Source: Pictodentalium vernedei
Taxonomy: Eukaryota; Mollusca; Scaphopoda; Dentaliida; Dentaliidae
Direction of reading: 5' to 3'
Length of the DNA: 64,000 nucleotides
Assembly: GCA_031216915.1 (NCBI GenBank)
Contig: CM062289.1
Coordinates: 388,966,674-389,030,673 of the forward strand
Shown here: piece after piece, positions 31,075 through 40,705 of the stretch
How positions within the stretch are numbered: the first letter of the stretch is position 1
Layout: each line of letters opens with the position of its first letter
Position numbers and translations under genes: made by a program
Notes under the pieces: generated by a model
What the model was told of the DNA's origin: nothing
The model's input: the letters and a program-made list of their open reading frames with translations, nothing else
Databases searched by the model: none

Positions 31075-32030
31075 ACTATGCGGCTAAGTGGAAGGTTTTT
31101 CGTCGTTGGTGTAGGGATCATTCTGTAGATATATTCGATCCCTCTATACCAGACATTGCAAACTTTCTAGTATACTTGTTTGACGAAATCAGACTGCAGC
31201 CTGTTACTATAAAGGGTTATAGATCTATGTTATCTGATACCTATGCACATCATGATAGTTTACAAATTGGATCTAATGTCTCTTTATCTAAGTTGGTTAG
31301 AAACTTTTCGATAAATAGACCCAGAACTCTTAGATTAATTCCTAAGTGGAATTTAGCTTGGGTTCTTCTTAAATTGAAGGAAAAGCCATTTGAACCTCTT
31401 GGGACAGTAGATTTCAAATTCTTATCTTATAAGACAGCTTTTCTCTTAGCTTTCTCTTCTGCTAGAAGAGTCAGTGAGCTTCATGCACTATCGGTGGATG
31501 ATTCTCATTATCGTAGTGTTGGGAACACTATCACCTTCACTACTAATGTGGGTTTTTTAGCTAAGAATCAGGCTCCTAATAAATATCCGGAACCTATTGT
31601 TATTAAGGCTCTTCCGTCTTCAGACGGGCGTAGGCCTTTACTCTGTCCTGTTAGAGCATTACGTATCTATAAACAGAGATCTCAGTTTATCAGAAAGGGA
31701 CGGAAACGTTTCTTTCTGTCTTTGATGCCTAATAGAAAGGACATTTCAGTCCATTCTATTGCTAGATGGATTCAATTAACTATCCGTACTGCTTATGAAG
31801 ATTTATCTTCTTCTCAGCAGTCTGCGCTTAAGATTTCTCCTCATGAAGTAAGAGCTCTTTCTACTTCCTGGGCTTATGCTAATAGTGTTGCTATTACAGA
31901 TTTAATGAAGGCTGCTTATTGGTCTCAGCCATCCACATTTACGAATTTTTATCTCAGAAATATTGAGTCCATTTCTGGAGACCTGCATTGTTTAGGTCCG
32001 TTATCTGTTGCTCAGAATGTCGTCCACTAA
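29142..32030 (+). CDS. DIRS tyrosine recombinase with long overlapping N-terminal frame, copy 4
   Basis: 962 codons. The first 640 lie wholly inside the RT-RNase H-methyltransferase gene in another frame and form a Ser/Arg-rich sequence with no recognised domain. The recombinase starts at about residue 646 (AKWKVFRRWC) and has Arg 776 (ARRVSEL), His 901 and Arg 904 (HEVR), Trp 927 and the Tyr 937 nucleophile (NFYLR). A private Ala-to-Pro change precedes His 901. The frame is also the Gag frame: between Gag and this gene only the TGA at 29082 intervenes. The true start is unknown. Confidence 0.88.
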   Translation: MGVDYGRPLGERSDFGRSKDILQTKTSINSKSKVDSSSVKSAEKRRSVIRGAVSFNEERGRGRRKPGISGILQPSVSGSETRRLVPSSHRFELDKQADRRSQVLYGDDSIGQSEYSGERLCNEHRSQRCVLSRHGTSNIPKVSTLRSPRSGVSIPGDVLRIESGTLGFHSGNELGNDLLPSSFVCGNVGLPGRHSSEVRQRVNASERCSESSSIAPTSRFYSKRGEVGSGAVQVIHSSGNELRDAQQSRSAAVNQSEISQLLRSLLSARRQSHGERIYETDRSVRSRRGSHSDGAVTHTSSSNFLDSELECENSFARCRRSLVRSSETRDSDLGKHSVVNSGSSAAVAGSEFYRYDGFQSNRLGCIINPNGFEMPGSLGSTIPVQAHKHQGNDVNLACVTSLDGHYSRCSCPNPIRQYDSSGVYTESGRHSFSSVVQSNGKNPSVCARTSRSSFGPSHTGSSECASRLPFTKGSLVAVGVDSQQTSIQSDLLPMGTANDRLICDTSQQSVADVCVSVSGSKSICSRRSVDPLGRNDRICVSSSAVNSTSIAKDKTISMQDSVGSISVATETVDKSTQVSVVGPTAEASSTGGSSFAGEIAPTPSQPARSQPSRFSVVRSFLHGKHFTGRAVDAISNCRRTSSSLNYAAKWKVFRRWCRDHSVDIFDPSIPDIANFLVYLFDEIRLQPVTIKGYRSMLSDTYAHHDSLQIGSNVSLSKLVRNFSINRPRTLRLIPKWNLAWVLLKLKEKPFEPLGTVDFKFLSYKTAFLLAFSSARRVSELHALSVDDSHYRSVGNTITFTTNVGFLAKNQAPNKYPEPIVIKALPSSDGRRPLLCPVRALRIYKQRSQFIRKGRKRFFLSLMPNRKDISVHSIARWIQLTIRTAYEDLSSSQQSALKISPHEVRALSTSWAYANSVAITDLMKAAYWSQPSTFTNFYLRNIESISGDLHCLGPLSVAQNVVH

Positions 32031-32127
32031 ACAGTTGCAACTATAGTTATACAGGCTTTCTGTCCCGGCAGTGACTCCGTCCGGCTGCCCTCTTCGCTCT
32101 GGGCTATTTGACCCAGGGCAAGGGGAA

Positions 32128-32144
32128 GGGGGGGGGGGGGGGGG
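32128..32144 (+). repeat. Poly-G tract, copy 4 (17 G)
   Basis: Longest version of the G run that follows the recombinase gene in every family A copy. Confidence 0.88.
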
Positions 32145-32635
32145 CAGGTGTTCCCTTAGGTCACCTGCTTTATAGTGAAAAGCAAGGGAATGCCTCCTCC
32201 AAGTCAGTATTTCTGAGTCGCTTCCGGGATGGTTTTGAAGTGTAATATTAATGTTAAAATTCATTCATGTCTTATTTTTAAAGTGTAGCTCGGTGTGAAG
32301 CATTTGTATATGTCAAGTGTCAAACGGGCTTTAATATACAATACTCGGACACTTTTAAATGACTATAAAGAGTCTCAATTCTCTGGACTACTTTATTTAT
32401 TGGCTTGCTTTAAAAATAATTAGTATAAGGGTTATACTGGATGTTAATAGAGAACATGAATGTTATTGTGCTCAATTATTAAGGGTAGTGTATCTTTCTA
32501 ATTTAATATTAAATAAGAAAGATACATGTAAAGCCTAATACTCCTTTTCTCCTTAAGGGGTTACCTCTTTACTATATAGTTGAGCTTATTGGATTTTCCT
32601 CTATGTCCTAGGCCCTCCAGCCTGTTTACTATTCA

Positions 32636-32722
32636 GCTAAGTCTGGGTCATTGGTACAGTATAAAAATGTTAAAAAATTTATAGTAATTTATATATTTTT
32701 TATACTTACCAATGACCCAGAC
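32636..32722 (+). repeat. Internal complementary region, copy 4
   Basis: 87 bp. The first 33 bases are the inverse of the left tip (25897-25929). The remaining 54 are the inverse of the right tip (32972-33025). Confidence 0.95.
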
Positions 32723-32797
32723 GGGGATGGCCCTCCCTGGAGTTGAGAACTCTTGCCTCCCCGCTGAGTACATAGCGCTGACCAGGCACTGCCAGTA

Positions 32798-33025
32798 AGA
32801 ATGATAATTGGCGCCAATTTCGGGACGTCTTCGTCACTGCTCATGCGCAGTAGAGGCGTAGTATGGAGGTCCTTTAGGACATGATTTCTTTTTGTTTTGG
32901 ATGTAAATTTTGGGGATTGGGGGGCAAAATTTGTGTTTGGCCCTGGTTTTGTTAGAGTTAGCACCAGCTAAGTCTGGGTCATTGGTAAGTATAAAAAATA
33001 TATAAATTACTATAAATTTTTTAAC
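32798..33025 (+). repeat. Right inverted terminal repeat, copy 4
   Basis: Inverse of 25897-26098. One substitution (CTGCTCATGCGCAG) breaks the NRF-1-like palindrome on this side only. Confidence 0.92.
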
Positions 33026-33475
33026 TTTCCATCTTTTCTGTCAGGCAGTTGAAAATTTCTTCTCCTGAAGGATTTTTGAAAAAAGCAGGCTTGTTTTATT
33101 CATAAAATTCAAGCCCATTAACCCGTAACCAAACAAAACCTGAAAATTAAATGATATTTTCAGAAATCATTCAAAAGATCTTTTTTCATTTATAACCTTA
33201 CTAGTAGCTCAAGATCCCTCCAAATTCAGCAATATATAAAAATGTGAATGATGATTTTTGTGATCATTGCACAGATTGAGTTTGTTTGGAGAAGGATTAA
33301 AGCAGAAGGCTTAATTGGTATGTTGTTCAGAAAATACACTAAATAACCCTTTGTAAACTGAATTCAAAATATCTAAATTTCAAGCTTCAAATTTTGTCCA
33401 CTATGCAAGTAGGAAGTTAACACATTGAGTCTTATTTGACAAAGCTCGTTGAGGTTGTATCATTAACTCTCAACT
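33026..33475. other. Host intron 2 DNA
   Basis: AT-rich sequence, nothing recognised. Confidence 0.5.
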
Positions 33476-33814
33476 GGGAGCGTGGTGGCTCAGTAGGTAG
33501 AGATTCAGGTTGCATGCTTAGAGGTCCTCGGTTTGAATCCCACCTGCGGCAACTATGTTGTGTCCTTGGGCAAGACACTTCATCCCAATTGCCCATGTGG
33601 CATTGTGTACTAAGGCATACTGCACATTGAATGTGCGCTTGTCTTCAACCAGTGCTAACCCTGCTTGTGTGGAGTTAGTCTGTTGGGAAGTCTGATGGTT
33701 GCTTGCCATAGCTTGGTCGTTCTCTCCAGCTTCCTCCACTCGTAAAACTGTCAGACACGAGGTGACCGTGGCTGTCGAAAGAGGCGTTAAACCCCAATTA
33801 ATAAATAAATAAAT
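33476..33814 (+). mobile_element. tRNA-derived SINE
   Basis: The head has a box A (TGGCTCAGTAGG) and a box B (GGTTTGAATCC), 30-40 bp apart, as in tRNA genes. The body contains CCTTGGGCAAGACACTTCAT, GTGTACTAAGGCATACTGCA and TCTTCAACCAGTGCTAACCC. The tail holds CGTAAAACTGTCAGACACGA and ends in AATAAATAAATAAA. The body and tail match the 5S-headed SINE at 25274-25672. Confidence 0.9.
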
Positions 33815-33840
33815 TAACCTGCTGAGTATTTTCAAAATAT

Positions 33841-33899
33841 TTTTCATCAAATCTAGTCATGGCTGCTTCATAGCAGCCATGACTAGATTTTGATGAAAA
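33841..33899. repeat. Short fold-back palindrome
   Basis: Arms TTTTCATCAAATCTAGTC...GGCTGCT and their inverse surround TCAT. They are almost perfect over 27 bp. Confidence 0.85.
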
Positions 33900-34144
33900 G
33901 TTGACATAAAGAAACCATTGACTATTTCCAAAGGGTATATTTGGTTAAATGTGTCCAAATTATACTTATTTCAGCAGTAAAAATAGTTTGCATCCTGGGC
34001 AGGAATATCCGCCAGCAGCATATAAGGAGTTAAAGATTGAATTGGTTAAATTCCTAGTTGCATTGTAGAAAAATATGCTGCTTGAAATTTCAGTATTTTA
34101 ACATTAGTATGCGGAGAGTTAAGTGATCCAATTTTTTTTTCCAG

Positions 34145-34236
34145 CCAAGTGCAAGAAAATGAAGACGAGGACAATTCTGCATCGGTATCATCTGAGCTAG
34201 TTGCTGCACAATCATCAGATAATACAGATAGCAATG
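34145..34236 (+). CDS. CABIN1: Host exon 3 of window: CABIN1-like acidic linker
   Basis: A 92-bp exon after TTTTTTTTTCCAG and before GTAGTA. Its first base completes the codon left open by exon 2 (TG + C). Thirty codons follow, giving an acidic, Ser-rich linker (QVQENEDEDNSAS ... AAQSSDNTDSN), and one base is left over. It shows no domain. An acidic variable linker between the FLP helix and the next conserved block is also what I recall in CABIN1. Confidence 0.75.
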
Positions 34237-34550
34237 GTAGTAATAGTTTATTTTGACATGAATTTCAGTTCTGCCTCTAGACCCATCCCCCACCCCCACC
34301 CTCTCACCCCTGTTGCCGTTATTCTCCAGTTGTCATTGGCAGACCCGCATTTTGATTCTCTTGTTTAATTGAAAGCTTTAGGTACCTTTGAAGACTTCAC
34401 TGTCATTTTCAACAGTCTTCATAATGTTATCTTGTATTTTGAAATCACATAATTTTTCATATTTCGAAGATAATATGATATAAGTGAGAACAGAAAAATG
34501 GGAATTATTAGTATCTTGGGTATAGAGGGACAGTTTTCAGTAAACTTGTA
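34237..34550. other. Start of host intron 3
   Basis: No feature recognised. Confidence 0.5.
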
Positions 34551-34979
34551 CAGTGAAACCCTGTTAATTGAATAGCCACTTTGCCAATGAAAATTATTCA
34601 ATTAACAGGAGTATTCAATTAACAGGGAAGGTGTCACTTTTCAAATTCTAGAGATAAACTTAGCATTTATTCTATTATATCTTGTTTGACAGAGCTCCAT
34701 GAGCTCTGTCAAACAAGATATAATAGATTAAATGCCTGTATTGGATGTACTGAGGCCAAATAGGTCTATAAACAATGGGAAAACTGCGGAGAGTCGGGGT
34801 AATTTCTTGACAGGTTGCAAGATTTTTTATTCAATTAACAGGAGTTTACTCTATAACCTATATTCAATTAACAGGTCAAATTTGTACTGGAGGTATGGTA
34901 AATGGTTTTGTGTTGGGATGTTATATTCAATTAACAAGGTTATTCAGTTAAGAGATATCCAATTAAGCGGGCTCCACTG
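34551..34979. mobile_element. Pogo/Tc1-like MITE, copy 2, with internal perfect palindrome
   Basis: Ends CAGTGAAACCC and GGGCTCCACTG, flanked on both sides by TA (34549-34550 and 34980-34981), the expected target duplication. It is homologous, in inverse orientation, to 7099-7503. It carries an extra 26-bp perfect inverted repeat with a 3-bp loop at 34672-34726 that the other copy lacks. Confidence 0.82.
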
Positions 34980-34981
34980 TA

Positions 34982-35813
34982 GTCGGTTTTGAAATCGTCA
35001 TTGCAATTATTACAGTGGGTAGGTGAATTGAAAAAAAATTAGCCTGGCATCGAAATCGAAGTGTTGTCACCTAATAAACACAACTTATTGAATAATTGTA
35101 AGCACACTTGATATATGGAACAGGATGAAAGGTGGAAAGTATTGTTTGAAAGCTACAATTCCAAATGTACATGTAAGTATCCATACCACTGTAGGATCCA
35201 CTAGAATGTTATGAGTGGAGTTGAGCGAGTTAGCACTCACATTCAACCGATGTTAAGTGTACTCGATTTTTGCGGAAGATGAACGGATGAGTTCTTAAAA
35301 AACAAATTGAACCATACTATAGGGTACGTTTCTACACCATTTAATGTGATTTAAAGTATTAGTGCGCATTAATAGAGCTAGTAGGAAAAACTACTTGGAA
35401 GACTGACCATATAATTTGTGGTTTTCCTCCAGAGAAGAAGAATTTAAGCTTGAAAAATGGACATCAAATTTACAACAAATGTAGATGACTGCTTAAAATA
35501 ATTTAGTAGTCATGTTGAAGAAATAAAAGGGAGTTTTAGTCAGCTTTCTTAAAAAAGTAAAAGGTTTAATGAAGGAGTATTTTAAAAAGCTGATGACTTG
35601 AAAAAAATTCCACACACTTCAAATTAGAAATAATAAATAATACCATATACTGTGATGTATGTTTCTAAATTTCCCAAAGCTGTCCAATACTAATCTTGGG
35701 ACAGATCGTTTCCATATCATTCAACAGGTTTGGTGCTGAATTAACCCTTTACCCAACGAATCGGCACCATTCGCAAACGTAATATGCAAATTCAGCAGCT
35801 GAAAAAATATTAT
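34982..35813. other. Host intron 3 DNA
   Basis: AT-rich, with no exon or repeat recognised apart from a TTAACCCTTTACCCAACG phrase near 35741 that recurs, in either orientation, around 24255 and 49130. Confidence 0.5.
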
Positions 35814-36018
35814 ATATTTTTATACGACAACCAATGGCCCAGACCAGCAGGTGCTAACTCAAATTAATCCAAGGCCAAACACAAATTTTGCATCACAATC
35901 CCCAAAATTTGCATGCAAAACCGAAAAAATTAAGTCCTTAAATGGTCCTCCATACTTTTGAGATCTGCGCATGTGCAGTATCCAGGAAGGTACCGAAATT
36001 GGCACAAACCATCATTCT
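35814..36018 (+). repeat. Left inverted terminal repeat, copy 6
   Basis: Begins ATATTTTTATACGACAACC. It is an inverted but diverged match to 48852-49076. Confidence 0.82.
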
Positions 36019-36895
36019 TTGTTGTTTGGCCCTAAAGTCAGCAACAATGAACTGACATCTGTGCTTTTAAATCTCCTTTTTTGAGGATGCCAGACACAAA
36101 TCAATGATAAAATTGGTGAATCCAAGGCTGTAAATGGATGATGGAAGGAAACAACGGTGGTTGGAAACATTCAGGGCTGTAACTTTATAATAATTATAAA
36201 AATTATATCATGTTTCCCAATTTCAGGACATACGCCTGACGTCATCATTCTTGCTAATGATTTATCCACTGTTTGTTAAGTGTTCCTCCCCTATCAGTCC
36301 TTGAAGCCCTCCTGTTAAACTCCTAAGCTTTTTGGCTATGTTTATTGAAATTTTTTATTAAATTTCTTGGGAGTTTAACGTTTATCATAGAATATTTATT
36401 CTGTTTATCCCCATGGTTATGTCCTCACCCTAGGGGTGTTGGGTCGTTTTGGTCATGCATCTTCTATCCAATGTATCGTTTTTTCATCGTATGAAGATCT
36501 AGCTTTACATCTGGTAGCATTAAAATCTGTTACTGACTTTAGGTCTTTTTTGTGTGCCTGATGTCTTGTTTCCGTTTTTTTCCTCGACGTTGTCTACATT
36601 GACAACATCTTCAATATATGTAGTATTTAGTATTATATTACTCTAGGATTATTGTAGGATACATGTATTATGATTCCGGTAGTGTAGCTAAAAAAAAATT
36701 GGATTTTATCCACACTTAGGCTCTATCGGGATGCCCTTGGGCTCTTCATGTTCCCTTTGCTTTTTAAAAAAATTTTCGAAAAATGTTTTGGATTTAATTT
36801 TTCGAATTTGATTTTGCAATTATTCATGTATCTTTATTATATATTTTATTGTGGAATTTGTAGGAGTGCTATCGACTTTATATTTTGATTGAATC
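36019..36895 (+). other. 5' leader of DIRS copy 6
   Basis: Aligns along its length with the leaders of family A and copy 7 (CCCATGGTTATGTCCTCACCC, TCTATCGGGATGCCC). Confidence 0.6.
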
Positions 36896-38396
36896 ATGAA
36901 AGCTTACTGCTCTAAATGCAAGGCGAGGAAGTCTTCCTCAGATTTACATGCTTGTTGCCTTGCCTGTAGTCGATGCACTTCTGCGGATTCTTGTCCTACA
37001 TGTGTTGATTGGGATGACAAACGTTGGAGACGGGTGTCACGTGGTACGCCGTTGACGGTGAGATTCCTATGTCAGATAATTCGAGTTTATCAGTTTCTTT
37101 TTCAGAGGAAGAAGAACACAGTATTGTGACAGCCATCCAAAGTGTGCTACCGTCATTGCACTCTGATGCGCAAACAGAGCTAGCTGCAAAGGTGCTCATG
37201 TATATTAAGCAAGGGATTGCACACCTAATCGAGCATCCCAGCAAGTGCAAGAGCAGCCTTCCGCAGACTCCGGTGGTGAGCTGTCGGATGGTGCTGGGTC
37301 TGGCCAGTCATCTGCACACGCAGATGCGATGGACTGAACGTCACAGCTGAATCAGTCGGATGGTGAAAGGGACAAAGAGGATCACCCTTCCCTCTCGGAA
37401 CAGCATATGGTAGCGATGAATTTTTATTCATCAATACCATCCTGACTTTGTTCCACCTGATCAGCAAGCTGTGACTACTAAAGAGAAACTGCTGTCATCT
37501 CTGGACGCAGATTTAGTGCGGGGGAAAGAGGATGTTCTTTCCTTCCCGAAAGAGTCTCGACAGGTGTCGGAGACCTCCGGCCATGTTAACGATGCCATAT
37601 TCAACCTCTCTACTGCTAAGAGGAAGGCAGTTTCTTATCAACATCTTCAATAAATATACCGTTCCTTGGACCACGTTCATTTAAAACGGTTAGAGAAGAT
37701 TCCAGAGAGCTCCTCTGCGTTTGGATGGGCAGGCCGGGGATTTAGATATGTCCCTACCTGCATCATTCAATATATGCTCGGAAGTGATGGAATGTGCTAT
37801 ATCATCCAATAGAGTGAATCTGGACACGATGTCCTACGCAGATCACCTCACCAGAGCTATGTTGCAACATTTTAATGGGAAGGAATTTGAGGATGTTCAT
37901 TCCTCGCTTAGAGTTCTTTCCAAGTCAGTCATGTATGCCACGTACAACTCTGCCCTGACAGTGGCAAATTTGGAGTTGATCAGACGTGATGCTGCCCTTC
38001 CGTCGTCATCACTTGTAGATGACAAGATGAAAAGCTCTCTCCAAGTCGCTCTGGTCTCCGGATATACTGTATTTGATGAAAAGCTGTCGTTTGTCTATGA
38101 TCAGGCTACAAAGAAAGCTTCCAGTGCACTGCTACTGAAGTCTGCGTCTCAACAACACGCTTCAGCAGACCGGGGTAAGTGAAGCCGTTCCACTTCAAAT
38201 CAACTAAAGGGAACTCCTCGCGAGCGTACAAAACCCTCTTATACTTACTCCGGAGGTCGTCAGTATAGTGACTCAGGAAAGGGGCGCAGGTCTGATCCAG
38301 ACTATAGGTCAGATGCCCATAAGCCGACGGGACGAGGTTCTTCGTGGGGAGGACGTAGTTTCTCCTCCTGTGAGCCTCATAAGTCGTACAGGTGAT
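36896..38396 (+). pseudogene. DIRS Gag-like ORF1, copy 6
   Basis: Begins MKAYCSKCKARKSSSDLH with the conserved Cys cluster, then changes frame several times. Recognisable blocks include TELAAKVLMYIKQ (37180s), SSLDADLVRGKEDVLSF (37500) and, from 37721, DLDMSLPASF through SYADHLTRAM to ANLELIRRDAALPSSS. The Ser/Arg-rich linker is almost entirely lost between AAKVLM and the next block. Confidence 0.85.
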
Positions 38397-38900
38397 TGAC
38401 AAGACCTCTATTGCTTACCAGTTGGCGGAAGGTTGTAAAACTTCACAAGAAACTGGATAGAAGTCACGGAAGATCAGTGGGTGAGAAGTGTAGTCTCGGA
38501 AGGACTATGGCTATCATTCCGAACAAACCCCCTCTTACAAGATGTCCACGTTGGAGAGTCTTTCCAAGCGGAGGTGCAGGCTCTCTTATTGAAGGAAGCA
38601 ATAGAGGTCATCGGGAATAGACTTATGTTGCTTTCCTCTTAGCGGAAGGTTATCATCCTTGCAAAAAAGTGGATGAAAATTACGGAAGATCAGTAGATGA
38701 GAATGTAGTCTCGGCAGGCCTGCGGCTATCAGTCCGAGCTAAGTTCCACTTACAAGAAGTACGTGTTGGACAAATCTTCCAGCGAATTCTTCCAAGAGAG
38801 TCTCTCCTTACGGAAGTACAGGCTCTCCAATTGAAGAAAAGAAATAGAGGTTGTTGAAATATTCTCCAGGTGTTTTTCAAGTCACCTGTTTCTCGTCCCG
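38397..38900 (+). pseudogene. RT N-terminal remnant, tandemly duplicated, copy 6
   Basis: Two successive degenerate copies of the start of the RT gene (CTCTATTGCTTACCAGTTGG at 38403 and TGTTGCTTTCCTCTTAGCGG at 38627). The second runs on to a CTCGTCCCGAAGCCAGAC block that corresponds to VPKPD. The palm, RNase H and methyltransferase regions are absent. Confidence 0.75.
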
Positions 38901-39845
38901 AAGCCAGACAGATAGATAGATAGGCTGAGACTGCTGTCTTGTTTGGAATAGAGCCATTAGAGGGAATAAGCATGTCTTTTCCCTTTGGGTGTTGTATTCC
39001 TTGGCGTCAAGACATTTAATGCCATTGTGGATGCCATAGTAGCCTTATGTACTGTTACAGCAGTCTTTTCTTATAATTAGCAGCTAGTATTGTAAGTCTC
39101 CATTTGGTGAGCTTTCAAAGGCTGCTAGTGACACAGATCTGTCTTCACATAGACAAGACTCATTACTGTGTAGCTACCTTGAGATTTCTTTCTCCTTTGG
39201 AATTACGACTGTTAGAATAGCGGCTCGTCATTCCCTACCTTGCGCGACAATGGTTGTAAGTCTCCGTTTAGTGAGCTTTCAAGGTCGCTAGTTACACCGA
39301 GATATCTGTCTTCACGGAGAGGGAGACTTCTAAGCTACGTTAGCTAGGCTCTGACCGCTGTCTTTTGGGAATAAAACCGATAGAGGTAGAGTGCTTTTTC
39401 AGTGACATAACTGAATTTATTATCTCTTGGGACTACTGTCTCTTCAGGAAATATAGGGCTGTTAAAATAGCGGCTCTTCATTCCTTACTTTGCGCGACGG
39501 TAGTTGTAAGTCTCTGTTCAGTGAGCCTTCAAGGTCGCAACTTACACCGATATATCTATCTTCAACGGCTAGCATTGTAAGTCTCCTTAGTGAGCTTCTA
39601 AGGCCGCAGTTATCAGCCTTTTATTGTCTTCACATATAGGAAGACCTTTAGCTGCTTCAGCTAGGCTGAGTTTGTTCTATTGGACATGATACCGTATGTT
39701 AGAGGAGGTTATTCTCTTCCTACCGAAATGGTTTGGTGTTAGTTATAGGAGGCTATAAGCTCTATTGATGATGCCATATTTACCTAGTGTGATTATGTCT
39801 ATATAGTGTATTATTTGTTCATCACGTTCCTCTCCATCCTAAGTT
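38901..39845. repeat. Degenerate tandem repeat of unknown origin inside copy 6
   Basis: Repeated phrases include TTGTAAGTCTC(C/T)(A/G)TTT(A/G)GTGAGC(C/T)TTCAA, GCTAGGCT(C/G)(T/A)GA and AATAGCGGCTC(G/T)TCATTCC. They recur about three times between 39080 and 39620. The repeat replaces the RT-to-methyltransferase region. No similarity to the other DIRS copies is seen. Confidence 0.6.
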
Positions 39846-40503
39846 GCATTATGGAATCGGTCAGACGTGAGGGAGCCCTGCGGTTCCTATACTATTTGAT
39901 AACTAACACAAGAGCGATTCAAGTAATGTGAGTCGGGGGGGGGGGGGGGGGGGGGGGGGGTTCGAAAGGAATTATCCGTTGAACCCACAGAACCCCCCAA
40001 AACCCTCCCCCCACCCCACTCCCGCCAATGTGTTAAGAGGCGATTACAGGCCGGATGTAGTTTTCTTCCCGTAAGCCTCATATGCATTCAAGCATATGCA
40101 TGCCTTTCATGGCTCCTTGATTGGTTGCTGGGTCGTGTTTTAACGGCCTCATGGACACATCCACTATTTAGTTGGTTTATTTCTGTTTCCTGTGGTTGTT
40201 CGTTTATAAGTCATATACGAGCATATGATTCCTTATCAATAAAATTGCTAGCCTTCGTGTACCTGTGTGGCTGACATGTCGGTTATCTGGGCGACATTCT
40301 CCAGTGTGGCAATTAGTCTACTCTGAAAAGTTTTGCTCAGAGAAGTCTGGCCTTTTCTTAAGATGTATGAGTTTATTACTCAAGTTAACTGCATATTAAC
40401 GTTGTATTATTCATTCACTTGTATCACTCGGTCATACCGTGGATACAGGCTGTATTCAGATGAGTACATGCAGGATTTCATTGCTTGCAGGCATAATATG
40501 TGT
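39846..40503 (+). other. DIRS family B 3' region, first part (copy 6)
   Basis: Aligns with 61108-61550 of copy 7 (GGTTCCTATACTATTTGATAAC, GGGTCGTGTT, CATGGACACATCC). A 24-base G run lies at 39937-39960. No ORF. Confidence 0.65.
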
Positions 40504-40705
40504 ATTTTTATACTGTACCAATGACCCAGACTTAGCTGGTGCTAACTCTAACAAAACCAGGGCCAAACACAAATTTTGCCCCCCAATCCCCAAAATTTGC
40601 ATCCAAAACAAAAAGAAATCATGTCCTAAAGGACCTCCATACTACGCCTCTACTGCGCATGCGCAGTGACGCAGACGTCCCGAAATTGGCGCCAATTATC
40701 ATTCT
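40504..40705 (+). repeat. Left inverted terminal repeat, copy 5
   Basis: Inverted match to 47346-47573. ACTGCGCATGCGCAGT is at 40652-40667. Confidence 0.92.

Larger units (their letters stand above)
25897..33025 (+). mobile_element. DIRS-like retrotransposon, family A copy 4 (full length, all ORFs open)
   Basis: A 7,129-bp element with both terminal repeats, an internal complementary region and uninterrupted Gag, RT-RNase H-methyltransferase and recombinase frames. It is the best candidate for an autonomous member. The termini are recognised by shared sequence with four other copies and by the internal complementary region, which spells out both tips joined. No target duplication is seen. 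Confidence 0.96.

Noticed and set aside
33476-33545. tRNA gene
   Set aside because: Boxes A and B are present but the sequence runs into a SINE body and no sound cloverleaf is evident.
34046-34299. Minus-strand ORFs overlapping host exon 3
   Set aside because: The + strand reading has splice sites and a phase match, and the antisense frames have neither.
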